The translations under genes were made by a program, and so were the position numbers. Below, one piece after another: positions 7,499 through 15,880 of a stretch of DNA of 64,000 bases (the stretch's first letter is position 1; every line of letters starts with the position of its first letter). This DNA comes from NCEH01 sp043195125 (lineage in GTDB: Bacteria; Pseudomonadota; Alphaproteobacteria; Rhizobiales; Xanthobacteraceae): assembly GCF_043195125.1 (NCBI RefSeq), contig NZ_JBAFWR010000002.1. The stretch is one strand, 5' to 3'. The notes under the pieces are model-generated. The model saw only the letters and a program-made list of their open reading frames with translations. It was not told the origin of the DNA and searched no databases.

Positions 7499-8572
7499 AT
7501 GACCCCGTACCCCGCCCCCGCAGCCGCACCGTTCGGCGATGCCACCCATTTCCCAAAGGACCATCCGCCCGTGTCCTATGGGCGCATCGGCGTGCTGCTG
7601 GTCAATCTCGGCACGCCGGAAGCGACCGATTACTGGTCCATGCGCGCCTATCTGAAGGAATTTCTCTGGGACAAAAGGGTCATCGAGGTGAACCGCGCTT
7701 TATGGTGGTTCATCCTCAACGCCATCGTGCTCACCAAGCGGCCCGGCCCCAAGGGCAAGGATTACGAGAGCATCTGGAACAAGGAGCGCAACGAGGGTCC
7801 GCTGAAGACCATCACGCGCTCCCAGGCCGAGAAGCTCGCCGCAAGCCTCAACGGCACCAACGGGCGCATCGTGGTGGACTGGGCGATGCGCTATGGCAAG
7901 CCGCCCATCGGCGAGCGCATCGAGGCGCTGCAGAAGGCCGGCTGCGAGCGCATCCTGCTCGTGCCGCTCTATCCCCAATATGCTGCCGCCACCACCGCCA
8001 CCGTCTGCGACAAGGCGTTCGATAAGCTGAAGACCATGCGCTGGCAGCCGATCCTGCGCGTCGCTCCCCCCTGGCACGACGACCCGGTCTATATCGAGGC
8101 CGCCTGCGCGGCGCTGGAAGGGCATCTGGCACAGCTGGATTTCGAGCCGGAGGTGATCCTCGCCTCGTTCCACGGCGTGCCGAAATCCTATCTGCTGAAG
8201 GGCGATCCCTATCATTGCCAGTGCGCGAAGACGGCCCGCCTCATGCGCGCGCGGCTCGGCTTCTCCCAGGAGAAATTCCGTCTCACCTTCCAGTCCCGCT
8301 TCGGCACTGAGGAATGGCTGCAGCCCTATACGGACAAGACAGTGGAGGCGCTGGCGAAGAGCGGCGTGAAGCGGCTCGCCATCGTCAACCCCGGCTTTAC
8401 CGCCGATTGCCTGGAGACGCTGGAGGAGATCGGCGTCGAGAATGCCGAGATCTTCAAGCACAATGGCGGCGAGAAATTCGCAGCCATCCCGTGCCTGAAC
8501 GACAGCGCCGAGGGCATGCGGGTGATCGAGGCCGTGGTGCGGCGCGAATTGTCGGGCTGGATCGCCGGCTGA
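7499..8572 (+). CDS. hemH: Ferrochelatase
   Basis: A 357-residue protoporphyrin ferrochelatase, which inserts Fe2+ into protoporphyrin IX as the last step of heme synthesis. Signatures are GVLLVNLGTPEATD near residue 30, LVPLYPQYAAATTAT, the metal-site His in ASFHGVPKSYL, a GDPYHCQC segment, FQSRFGTEEWLQPYT and VNPGFTADCLETLEEI. AGAGGAGAGACC precedes the ATG. The first ~25 residues, Pro/Ala-rich, are an extension before the conserved barrel. It lies downstream of the small ABM protein. Confidence 0.97.
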   Translation: MTPYPAPAAAPFGDATHFPKDHPPVSYGRIGVLLVNLGTPEATDYWSMRAYLKEFLWDKRVIEVNRALWWFILNAIVLTKRPGPKGKDYESIWNKERNEGPLKTITRSQAEKLAASLNGTNGRIVVDWAMRYGKPPIGERIEALQKAGCERILLVPLYPQYAAATTATVCDKAFDKLKTMRWQPILRVAPPWHDDPVYIEAACAALEGHLAQLDFEPEVILASFHGVPKSYLLKGDPYHCQCAKTARLMRARLGFSQEKFRLTFQSRFGTEEWLQPYTDKTVEALAKSGVKRLAIVNPGFTADCLETLEEIGVENAEIFKHNGGEKFAAIPCLNDSAEGMRVIEAVVRRELSGWIAG

Positions 8573-8886
8573 GCGGGTGCTCCGCCCCGCCTGTCCCGCG
8601 GCGGGACGGTCCGCGCCCCAATTGCGAACGCGCCGGGAACGAACCGGGCGCGAATCGCTGCCTTCGGGAAAACGCGCTTCGTTCTCCCTCCCCCCGCCCT
8701 GTCCCGCTGCGGGACGGCCGCGCCGGGAGATCCGAACGGCCGGGGAACGAACCGCGTCCGAATCGCTGCGCCGGCTCGGATCGTCCTTTGTTCCGCCGCT
8801 GCGCACCGCGCGCTTGCGGCAGGGCGATGGGCGTGCCCATATCCGCCGGCCGCCTCGAAACGGGGCGATGCGCGGGGAGACATGCC
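8573..8886. repeat. Gene-free interval with a degenerate two-copy repeat, period 108 bp
   Basis: Between hemH and the stomatin gene, 8592-8662 and 8700-8770 are diverged copies of one ~71-bp unit. Each begins TGTCCCGC.GCGGGACGG, a 7-bp-stem palindrome, and ends in a shared GGGAACGAACC and CGAATCGCTG. The same palindrome GTCCCGC/GCGGGAC recurs at 23514-23527 inside the NicO coding region, so it may be a dispersed REP-like element. No gene is seen in the interval. Confidence 0.6.
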
Positions 8887-9870
8887 ATGCCGTTCGGACT
8901 GAATGCGTTCGTGCTGGTTCTGCTGGTCCTGGTCATCGCCGTCGTGTTCGCCGGCGTGAAGACCGTGCCGCAGGGCTACCAATTCACGGTCGAGCGGTTC
9001 CGCCGCTATACGCGCACGCTCTATCCCGGCCTCAACCTGATCGTCCCCTTCATCGACACCATCGGCAAGAAGGTGAACATCATGGAGCAGGTCCATGATG
9101 TGCCGACCCAGGAAGTCATCACCAAGGACAACGCCACCGTCTCGGTGGACGGGGTGGTGTTCTACCAGGTGTTCGACGCCGCCAAGGCGAGCTACGAAGT
9201 CACCTTGCTCGACACCTCCATCATCGCCTTGACCACCACCAATATCCGCACCGTCATGGGGTCCATGGACCTCGACCAGTTGCTCTCTCACCGCGACGAG
9301 ATCAACGAGCGCCTGCTGCGGGTGGTGGATGCCGCGGTCTCGAGCTGGGGCGTGAAGATCAACCGCATCGAGATCAAGGACATCGTCCCGCCCGCCGATC
9401 TCGTTGCCGCCATGGGCCGGCAGATGAAGGCCGAGCGCGAGAAGCGCGCGGTGATCCTGGAGGCCGAGGGCCAGCGCCAGTCGGAAATCCTGCGCTCGGA
9501 GGGCGAGAAGCAGGGGCAGATCCTGCAAGCGGAAGGCCGGCGCGAAGCCGCCTATCGCGATGCGGAGGCGCGCGAGCGCCTCGCCGAGGCCGATGCCAAG
9601 GCGACGCAGATGCTCTCCGCCGCCATCACGGCGGGCGATCCCGCCGCGCTCAATTATTATATCGCCGAGAAGTATGTGAAGGCGTTCGAAACGCTCGCCG
9701 GCGCGCCGAATCAGAAGGTGGTGCTGATGCCTTACGAGGGCACGGCGCTGCTGTCCTCGCTCGCCGGCATCGGGGAAATCGCGCGCGGCGCGTTCGGCGG
9801 CGAGGACGGAAAATCCATCCGACGCGCGGGTCCCACCGGCCCCGCCGCCCGCCCGGCGCGGGACGCCTGA
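8887..9870 (+). CDS. SPFH/stomatin-family membrane scaffold protein (QmcA-like)
   Basis: A 327-residue protein with one N-terminal transmembrane segment (FVLVLLVLVIAVVFAGV), then an SPFH/band-7 domain (KTVPQGYQFTVERFRRYTRT ... NIRTVMGSMDLDQLL) and a long charged coiled coil (MKAEREKRAVILEAEGQRQ onward). Such proteins form large membrane-bound oligomers that organise lipids and support proteases such as FtsH. The next gene, 6 bp downstream, is an NfeD protein, the classical partner. The ATG at 8887 is chosen because the hydrophobic anchor begins there; the open frame runs upstream through non-family sequence. Confidence 0.9.
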   Translation: MPFGLNAFVLVLLVLVIAVVFAGVKTVPQGYQFTVERFRRYTRTLYPGLNLIVPFIDTIGKKVNIMEQVHDVPTQEVITKDNATVSVDGVVFYQVFDAAKASYEVTLLDTSIIALTTTNIRTVMGSMDLDQLLSHRDEINERLLRVVDAAVSSWGVKINRIEIKDIVPPADLVAAMGRQMKAEREKRAVILEAEGQRQSEILRSEGEKQGQILQAEGRREAAYRDAEARERLAEADAKATQMLSAAITAGDPAALNYYIAEKYVKAFETLAGAPNQKVVLMPYEGTALLSSLAGIGEIARGAFGGEDGKSIRRAGPTGPAARPARDA

Positions 9871-9876
9871 GCCGCC

Positions 9877-10317
9877 ATGGGCGAATGGCTCGAACAATCC
9901 AGCTGGAGCTGGTTCGTCATCGGCGGCCTGCTCCTGCTGGCCGAAGTGTTTCTGCCCGGCGTCTTCCTGCTCTGGCTCGGCCTCGCCGCGCTCGCCACGG
10001 GGGGCGTGGCCCTGCTCATGGTGCTCTCGTGGCAGGCGCAGGTGATCGTGTTCGCGGGGCTTGCCCTCGTGGCGGTGCTGATCGCACGGCAGATCACCCC
10101 CAAGCCGGACAAGGCGAGCGACCGCCCGTTTCTCAACCGCCGGGCGGAAGGCTATGTGGGGCGCGTATTCACGCTGGAGCACGCGATCCAGCAAGGCATC
10201 GGGCGGGTGCGCATCGACGACACCATCTGGCGCGTGGAAGGCCCCGATTTGCCCGTGGGCGCCCAGGTGAAGGTGGTGGCGGCGGACGGCCCGGTGCTGC
10301 GCGTGGAGCCGGCCTGA
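9877..10317 (+). CDS. NfeD family membrane protein
   Basis: A 146-residue short NfeD-type protein. It has two or three N-terminal membrane segments (WFVIGGLLLLAEVFLPGVFL, LLMVLSWQAQVIVFAGLAL), then a soluble OB-fold domain (RAEGYVGRVFTLEHAIQQG to PVLRVEPA) with the conserved VGR and DDTIWRVEG features. It lacks the serine-protease half found in long NfeD proteins. It sits 6 bp after the stomatin gene, so co-translation and complex formation are likely. Confidence 0.9.
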   Translation: MGEWLEQSSWSWFVIGGLLLLAEVFLPGVFLLWLGLAALATGGVALLMVLSWQAQVIVFAGLALVAVLIARQITPKPDKASDRPFLNRRAEGYVGRVFTLEHAIQQGIGRVRIDDTIWRVEGPDLPVGAQVKVVAADGPVLRVEPA

Positions 10318-10345
10318 GCGCGCGGCCGGCGCACGCGAAATCCGG

Positions 10346-10999
10346 TCAGGGCTGCGGCTCGTCCACCGCCGCGGCCTCGTAGCGCTCCAGGAAAGCCTCA
10401 ATGGAGAGGCTGCGGAAATCCTCCAGCGCCGCCCGCAGGGCGGTGTGCGGCCAGTCCCACCAGGCGAGCGCCTGGAGCCGCGCGGCGATATCCTCGGGAA
10501 AGCGCCATTTCACGATGCGCGCCGGCACGCCGGCGACGATGGCATAGGGCGGCACGTCCTTGCTCACCACGGCCCCCGCCGCGATCACGGCGCCGGTGCC
10601 GATGGTGCGGCCGGGCAGGATCACCGCCCCATGGCCCACCCACACGTCATGCCCCATGTGGAGATGATGGTCGCGCCGCCATTGGAAGAAATCCGCCTCA
10701 TCGGCCGCGTCGTCGAAATAAGCCGACGCCCGATAGGTGAAATGCGACTGGCTCGCCCGCCACATGGGATGATTGCCGGGGTTGAGCCGCGTCATCGCCG
10801 CGATGGAGCAGAACTTGCCGATGCTGGCATAGGCGATGTCGGCATCGTTGGCGACGTAGGAATAATCGCCCATTTCTACTTCGAGCAGCTTGGTGCGCGC
10901 ACCCACCTCGGTGTAACGCCCGAGCGTCGAGGCACGCACCTGCGCGCTCTCGTGGATCAGCGGCGCGAGGCCGAGCTTTTTCGGGGCTTGCGGGCTCAT
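10346..10999 (-). CDS. Hexapeptide-repeat acyltransferase of the phosphonate-associated type
   Basis: A 217-residue left-handed beta-helix transferase. Imperfect hexapeptide repeats run through IHESAQVRASTLGRYTEVG, IGKFCSIAAMTRLNPG and VWVGHGAVILPGRTIGTGAV, with NHPMW and HDVWVG in the position of the xenobiotic acetyltransferase active site. Proteins of this subfamily are regularly encoded in C-P lyase (phn) clusters. Its ATG overlaps the stop of the DUF1045 gene (ATGA), so the two are translationally coupled, and phnM lies upstream. The substrate is unknown. Confidence 0.85.
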   Translation of the reverse strand: MSPQAPKKLGLAPLIHESAQVRASTLGRYTEVGARTKLLEVEMGDYSYVANDADIAYASIGKFCSIAAMTRLNPGNHPMWRASQSHFTYRASAYFDDAADEADFFQWRRDHHLHMGHDVWVGHGAVILPGRTIGTGAVIAAGAVVSKDVPPYAIVAGVPARIVKWRFPEDIAARLQALAWWDWPHTALRAALEDFRSLSIEAFLERYEAAAVDEPQP

Positions 11000-11718
11000 G
11001 CCGGGAGATCCTGCGCGGGCTCGACGCCGCCCAGCGGCGCGCGGTGAAGAATACGGAAGCGCTCGCCGGCCTCGGACTGGCGATAGATCGCGATATCCTC
11101 GATCAGCACCGGAAGATGCGCGCCGCTGGCGGCATAGGCCTCGCACAAGGCGTTGACGGCGTGCGCGCAGGTCGGTTCGTCGAGCGCATCCGTCAGCGTC
11201 ATGTGGAAGCGGAAATCCTCCAGCACATAGGGATAGCCGTAGCGCTGAAGGTGTTCCAGCTGGCGGGCGGACAGCCGCTCGGGTCGGCGCCGCGCCACCT
11301 CTTGCGCAGTCAGGGGCGCGCGCAGGCCGTCGAGTTCCACCACCGCGCAGGCGGCCAGATCCAGCAGCGCCGGCACCGGTATCGTCGGCACCAGCGCCAC
11401 GAATGCGCCGAGCGCCTGCACCTCCAGCGGCGGCAATTCGAACGGGCGATAGCCGGTGGCGAACGCCGCGACCGCTGCGAACAGGTCTGCCTCGTCGAGA
11501 TCCTCGGCGAGGCGGAAGGGCGCCTTCAGCGTGCCGTGGAAGCCGTAGCGGCGCGGGTCCTGCGTCAGGCCGTGCCAGGTCTCATCGTCGAAGCCGGCGA
11601 GCGCAGGCGGCGCGAGCTCGGCGCCGGTTAGGGCGTCATAGCCGAGCACGCCGGAGCCGAAGCTCCAGAGGGCGCTGTCGCCCGGCGGCGCAAGATAGAT
11701 GGCATAGCGCGGCGACAT
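10996..11718 (-). CDS. DUF1045, phosphonate-cluster 2H phosphoesterase-like protein
   Basis: A 240-residue protein of the DUF1045 / phn-operon protein family. Two HxT motifs, H61-x-T63 in GFHGTLKAPF and H171-x-T173 in FRFHMTLTD, mark it as a 2H phosphoesterase-superfamily member. Enzymes of this fold open cyclic phosphates or phosphoanhydrides. In phn clusters it could act on the cyclic ribose phosphate made by C-P lyase, but this is inference. It overlaps the transferase downstream by 4 bp and follows phnM by 90 bp. Confidence 0.85.
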   Translation of the reverse strand: MSPRYAIYLAPPGDSALWSFGSGVLGYDALTGAELAPPALAGFDDETWHGLTQDPRRYGFHGTLKAPFRLAEDLDEADLFAAVAAFATGYRPFELPPLEVQALGAFVALVPTIPVPALLDLAACAVVELDGLRAPLTAQEVARRRPERLSARQLEHLQRYGYPYVLEDFRFHMTLTDALDEPTCAHAVNALCEAYAASGAHLPVLIEDIAIYRQSEAGERFRILHRAPLGGVEPAQDLPA

Positions 11719-11808
11719 TCGACCCCCCGTTCAGAACCGGCGCAGCAGGCGCGGACGGCGCGCCAAACTAAGGCCGGGTTGCGCACGTGCAAGGTGCGCC
11801 ATGGCTAT

Positions 11809-12939
11809 TTAGAACACCCGTGCGCCTTCGACGAACACTTCGCGCACCACCGGCGTTTCCCCATGGAGGCGGAAGCGCAGCAGGTCGGCGCGCAGGCCGG
11901 ATTCCAGCCGGCCGCGATCGTCGAGCCCGGCCATGCGCGCCGGGCGCGCCGTGACCAATGACATGGCTTGCGGCAACCCCAGGCCCTGGCGGGTGAGCGC
12001 GAGCGCGCCCTGGAGCAGGCTCGCGGGCACATAATCGGAGGCCAGCGCATCCAGCAGGCCGGCGGCCGCGAGATCCTTCATGGCGACCCCGCCGGAATGG
12101 GAGCCGCCGCGCACCACGTTGGGCGCGCCGCCGATGGTGGTGAGGCCCGCCGCATGGGCCGCGCGCGCCGCTTCCATGGTGGTGGGAAACTCAGAGATGG
12201 TGCAGCCGGCGTCCTGCGCCATCGCCACATGGGCCGGCACGGTGTCGTCATGGCTCGCCAGCACGATGCCGGTGTCGCGCAGCAGGGCGGCCAGCCGGGA
12301 ATGATTTTCCGCCACCGCGGCGCGGCCGCGCTCGGTGCGCTCCAGCACTTCCTGCTCCACATCCTCGGCGCTCTTGCCGATGCCGGAGAGGAAGGTCTTC
12401 AGATGCTCCACGTTGCGCCATTGGCGAGTGCCGGGCGTGTGGTCCATGAGGGAGGCGAGCGAGAGCCGCTCGCGGCCGAGCTGCGGCTCCACCAATTCCA
12501 GCACGGACGGGTCGGTGAGCTCGCAGCGCAGATGAATATGATGGTCGGCGCGGAACAGCGGGGCGCTTTGCTCCACCGCCTCCAGCATCACGGTGAACAA
12601 TTCGCGGCGCACGGATTTCGCCTGGTCGAACCCGCCCGCGCAGATGGCGTCGAACACCGTGGTGATGCCCGAGGCAACGGTCTGCCCGTCATGGGCGAGG
12701 GCGGCGGCGCGCGGATCGGGCCAGATCACCTTCGGGCGCGGCACGAAATGGCCTTCCAGCGCGTCGGTGTGCAGATCGATCAGGCCGGGGGCGATAAAAT
12801 CGCCGCCGCAATCCTGCGCGGCGGGAAGCTGGGAGCGCCCCTCGCTCAGATCATGGATGCGCCCTTCGCGCACCACCAATGTTCCAGGCGCGATGCGGTC
12901 CTCGAACACGAGGAGCGCATGGGTCAGAATGGTCTCCAT
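11809..12939 (-). CDS. phnM: Alpha-D-ribose 1-methylphosphonate 5-triphosphate diphosphatase
   Basis: A 376-residue amidohydrolase-superfamily enzyme, close to the usual PhnM length. Typical blocks are FIAPGLIDLHTDALEGHFVPR (metal ligands and the PhnM-specific HFVPRP), RADHHIHLRCE, LMDHTPGTRQ, LASHDDTV and GAPNVVRGGSHSGG. PhnM removes diphosphate from the phosphonate-ribose intermediate before C-P bond cleavage. The ATG at 12939 has GAAAGG upstream; the frame extends to 13020 through non-family residues. The core C-P lyase genes phnGHIJKL are not in this window, so the locus is split or incomplete here. Confidence 0.92.
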   Translation of the reverse strand: METILTHALLVFEDRIAPGTLVVREGRIHDLSEGRSQLPAAQDCGGDFIAPGLIDLHTDALEGHFVPRPKVIWPDPRAAALAHDGQTVASGITTVFDAICAGGFDQAKSVRRELFTVMLEAVEQSAPLFRADHHIHLRCELTDPSVLELVEPQLGRERLSLASLMDHTPGTRQWRNVEHLKTFLSGIGKSAEDVEQEVLERTERGRAAVAENHSRLAALLRDTGIVLASHDDTVPAHVAMAQDAGCTISEFPTTMEAARAAHAAGLTTIGGAPNVVRGGSHSGGVAMKDLAAAGLLDALASDYVPASLLQGALALTRQGLGLPQAMSLVTARPARMAGLDDRGRLESGLRADLLRFRLHGETPVVREVFVEGARVF

Positions 12940-13048
12940 CACGGCCTTTCGATGGCGCGGCGCGCGCACCGCAGCGCGAGCCGCGGCGCCGGGCGCCCTG
13001 TTTCCGGAATCGTCTGTCATAGATGGATGACGGCGCGGTGACCCGCAA

Positions 13049-14614
13049 TCAGGATTCCGGCTTTGTCTTCACCACCTGATAGAGCTGGAAGCGATCGCCG
13101 CTATAGATCAGCTTCATCTCGTCCGGATCGGGGTTCTTGTCGTTGGGCTCCGTGAACAGCAGATAGACATAGTCGAAATGCTGGGGCCACAGGTCCCAAT
13201 AGCGCGGCCCGTCCGCCGTCGGCTCCTCGGAGGAGAGCAACATCTGTTCCAGAGTCGGCGGGGTGCCGTCCTCGGTGTCCACCCAGTCTTTATAAGGCGG
13301 GCGCACGCGCAGGATCTGCTTGCCGGGCACGGTGAAGGCGGTGGTCACAAGCGCGGATTTCTCGATCATGGCCAGGCACGCAGCATGCACGAGGCCGAGG
13401 TCGCGCACGTCGTACCCGCCCATGGGATCGGCATAGGCGACCAGCACCTTGGAGCCGCGCTTGATCTCATCCACGGAGGCACGGAAGGCGACAGTCCATT
13501 GCGACAGCCGGTCCCAGACCAGCTGCACTTCCCCGACGCGCACAGCCAACAGCAGCAGCAGGACCACCGCGAAGCCGCGCCGCGCGAGGCGGTGGCGCAG
13601 GTCCACCTGGATGCAGGCGATCACCATGAAGGCGATGGCGATCGGAATGCGCTGATCCGCCATGTACGTGGCGAAGAAGGTGCGCGGGAGCGCCAGATAG
13701 ATTGCGCCGCTCACGATCAGCAGCGGCGTGATGACCGGATGCAGGCGGATCAGGCGATGGCGCACCGCCCACAGGGCGGCCAGCAGCACGATGCCGGTGA
13801 GGGCAAAGGCGACATAGTCGTAATAGACGTTCACCACCATCTCGACGCCGTCGATCTTGCCGCGCGGCTCCCACCAGTCCTGGCCTGCCAGTCGCAGGGT
13901 CGGGCTGGCCAGCATCAGCGGCAAGGTGAGGGCGAACGGAAAGCCGGCGGTGACGAAGCGGACGATGCGCACGCGCAGCGGTCCTTCGGCACGCTGCCAC
14001 AGGCGGTAAAGCTCATACGAGAGGATGCCGATGCCATAGATGCCGGTCGCCACCAGATGGCAGAAGAACAGCATCAGCACGAACAGGCAGGAGACGAGAT
14101 AGCGCCACGGCCACGCCTTGTCGCGCAGCAGGACCCAGCAGGACAGCGCCACCAGCGACAGGCCGATGCCGAAGATGTAGTTCATGACGCCGACCAGGAA
14201 CACGCTGTTGTAGAGCAGCGGGAACGCCAGCAGGGCGATGACCGACCAGGAGCCGAACAAGGCGCGATGCAGCAGCATGGTGCCGAAGGCGATGAGCGCG
14301 AAGGTGGCGAGGGTGAACACCTCGCCCGCCGCATAGACATTCATCACCCGCGCGAAGATCGGCACCACCAGATCCACCATCAGATTGGGAATCACGCGCC
14401 ATTCGATGAAGTAGAAGCGCGACAGGTCGGGGTCGCCCGGCACGGAGGCGATCACATGCATGCGGGCGAGGTGGTTCACATAATCCGACAGCGGGGGAAT
14501 CGGATGCGTGAGAATCGGAATCGCCACCATGAGAAGGCAGATAACGAAGAGCAGCGCGATATAGCGGGGCCGCAAATCGAGCGCGCGTCTCGCATGTTGG
14601 CGTGAGGTCGACAT
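13049..14614 (-). CDS. Polytopic membrane protein, possible GT-C-type glycosyltransferase
   Basis: A 521-residue protein with about ten hydrophobic segments: a first one at YIALLFVICLLMVAIPIL, then an acidic loop PPLSDYVNHLARMH, then many further segments to about residue 360. A soluble C-terminal domain of ~150 residues (VDEIKRGSKVLVAYADP ... RFQLYQVVKTK) follows. The acidic residue in the first periplasmic loop and the topology resemble GT-C lipid-linked-sugar transferases, but no diagnostic motif is present. The function is unknown. ATG 14614 is chosen over the adjacent TTG 14617, with AGGAT upstream. It is divergent from argB. Confidence 0.75.
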   Translation of the reverse strand: MSTSRQHARRALDLRPRYIALLFVICLLMVAIPILTHPIPPLSDYVNHLARMHVIASVPGDPDLSRFYFIEWRVIPNLMVDLVVPIFARVMNVYAAGEVFTLATFALIAFGTMLLHRALFGSWSVIALLAFPLLYNSVFLVGVMNYIFGIGLSLVALSCWVLLRDKAWPWRYLVSCLFVLMLFFCHLVATGIYGIGILSYELYRLWQRAEGPLRVRIVRFVTAGFPFALTLPLMLASPTLRLAGQDWWEPRGKIDGVEMVVNVYYDYVAFALTGIVLLAALWAVRHRLIRLHPVITPLLIVSGAIYLALPRTFFATYMADQRIPIAIAFMVIACIQVDLRHRLARRGFAVVLLLLLAVRVGEVQLVWDRLSQWTVAFRASVDEIKRGSKVLVAYADPMGGYDVRDLGLVHAACLAMIEKSALVTTAFTVPGKQILRVRPPYKDWVDTEDGTPPTLEQMLLSSEEPTADGPRYWDLWPQHFDYVYLLFTEPNDKNPDPDEMKLIYSGDRFQLYQVVKTKPES

Positions 14615-14817
14615 CAACTTATCCTAAGGGAAGGCGGAAGGAAGGAAAAGCGCCCGCCCCGCGCTTAACACGGTTAGGCCGGGAAATGTGTTGGATACAT
14701 GACCTGCCAGAGGGGGTTTTCCCGGCTTTCCCTGTAACGGTTCCAAATCGCTGTTTTGTGACCGGGCGGGCTTCTCCAGCCCTGCCGGCCCGCCGCGCGA
14801 GGGCGCGATAAAAACCG

Positions 14818-14846
14818 TTCGACTTTGCCTCCACATGCTCTAGAAC
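14818..14846 (+). promoter_or_regulatory. Possible argB promoter
   Basis: TTCGAC (14818-14823), 17 bp, TAGAAC (14841-14846), about 37 bp before the argB start. The match to sigma-70 is only moderate. Confidence 0.3.
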
Positions 14847-14883
14847 GGCGCCGCCCCAAGCCCGATGACGAGAGGCCGAGCCG

Positions 14884-15789
14884 ATGAGCATGCAGGAACC
14901 CGCCGAGCTGGCGGAAGGAAGATTGCAAGCCGAGGTGCTCGCCAAGGCCCTCCCGCACATGCAGCGTTATGACGATGCCATCATCGTCGTGAAGTACGGC
15001 GGCCATGCCATGGGCGACGAGGCGGTCGCGCGCAATTTCGCCGAGGACATCGTGCTGCTGGAACAGGCCGGCGTGAACCCGGTGGTGGTCCACGGCGGCG
15101 GCCCGCAGATCGGCGCCATGCTCACCAAGCTCGGCATCAAGAGCGAATTCGCCGGCGGCCTGCGCATCACCGACAAGGCAACGGTGGAAATCGTCGAGAT
15201 GGTGCTGGCCGGCTCCATCAACAAGCAGATCGTGGGCTTCATCAACGAGGCCGGCGGTAAGGCCATCGGCCTGTGCGGCAAGGACGGCAACATGGTGCTC
15301 GCCAAGAAGGCGAGCCGCGTGGTGGTCGATCCCGGCAGCAATATCGAGAAGGTGGTCGACCTCGGCTTCGTCGGCGAGCCCGACCAGGTGGACACCATGG
15401 TGCTCGACCAGATCCTCGGCCGCGAGCTGATTCCGGTGCTGGCGCCGGTGGCCGCGGCGCTCGACGGCGGCACCTATAACGTGAACGCCGACACCTTCGC
15501 CGGCGCCATCGCCGGCGCGCTCGGCGCCAAGCGCCTGCTCATGCTCACCGATGTGCCCGGCGTGCTGGACAAGAACAAGCAGCTCATCCCCCGCCTGACC
15601 ATCGCCCAGGCGAAGGAACTGATCGCCGACGGCACGGTCTCCGGCGGCATGATCCCGAAGGTGGAAACCTGCATTTATGCCTTGGAACAAGGCGTTGAGG
15701 GCGTCGTTATCCTCGACGGCAAGGTGCCCCACGCGGTGTTGCTGGAACTGCTCACCGATCACGGCGCCGGAACGCTCATCACCCGCTGA
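14884..15789 (+). CDS. argB: Acetylglutamate kinase
   Basis: A 301-residue amino-acid kinase. Signatures are IIVVKYGGHAMGDE, the acetylglutamate-binding VVHGGGPQIGAML, FAGGLRITDKATVEIVEMVL, LGAKRLLMLTDVPGVLDK and VSGGMIPKVETC. ArgB phosphorylates N-acetyl-L-glutamate, the second step of arginine synthesis, in the cytosol. The extended N-terminal helix (about residues 1-30) is typical of the hexameric, arginine-inhibited form, so feedback control is likely. A GC-rich hairpin follows the stop. Confidence 0.97.
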   Translation: MSMQEPAELAEGRLQAEVLAKALPHMQRYDDAIIVVKYGGHAMGDEAVARNFAEDIVLLEQAGVNPVVVHGGGPQIGAMLTKLGIKSEFAGGLRITDKATVEIVEMVLAGSINKQIVGFINEAGGKAIGLCGKDGNMVLAKKASRVVVDPGSNIEKVVDLGFVGEPDQVDTMVLDQILGRELIPVLAPVAAALDGGTYNVNADTFAGAIAGALGAKRLLMLTDVPGVLDKNKQLIPRLTIAQAKELIADGTVSGGMIPKVETCIYALEQGVEGVVILDGKVPHAVLLELLTDHGAGTLITR

Positions 15790-15800
15790 ATTCTGTCGAA

Positions 15801-15826
15801 CGCCCCCGGCCAAGCGGCCGGGGGCG
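15801..15826 (+). terminator. Hairpin downstream of argB
   Basis: A perfect 11-bp stem CGCCCCCGGCC/GGCCGGGGGCG with loop AAGC lies 12 bp after the argB stop. No long T-run follows, so it may be a weak terminator or an mRNA-stabilising stem before the HAD gene. Confidence 0.55.
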
Positions 15827-15880
15827 AGATGTTTGAAGAACAAATAAGGTACATCCGAAGATCCCAGAAAGAGGCGTGCC

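Noticed and set aside
8326..10401. 691-codon minus-strand open frame
   Set aside because: Antisense to hemH, the stomatin gene and NfeD; translation is repetitive and family-less.
13178..14605. 475-codon plus-strand open frame
   Set aside because: Antisense to the polytopic membrane protein; composition is typical of a reverse-frame shadow.
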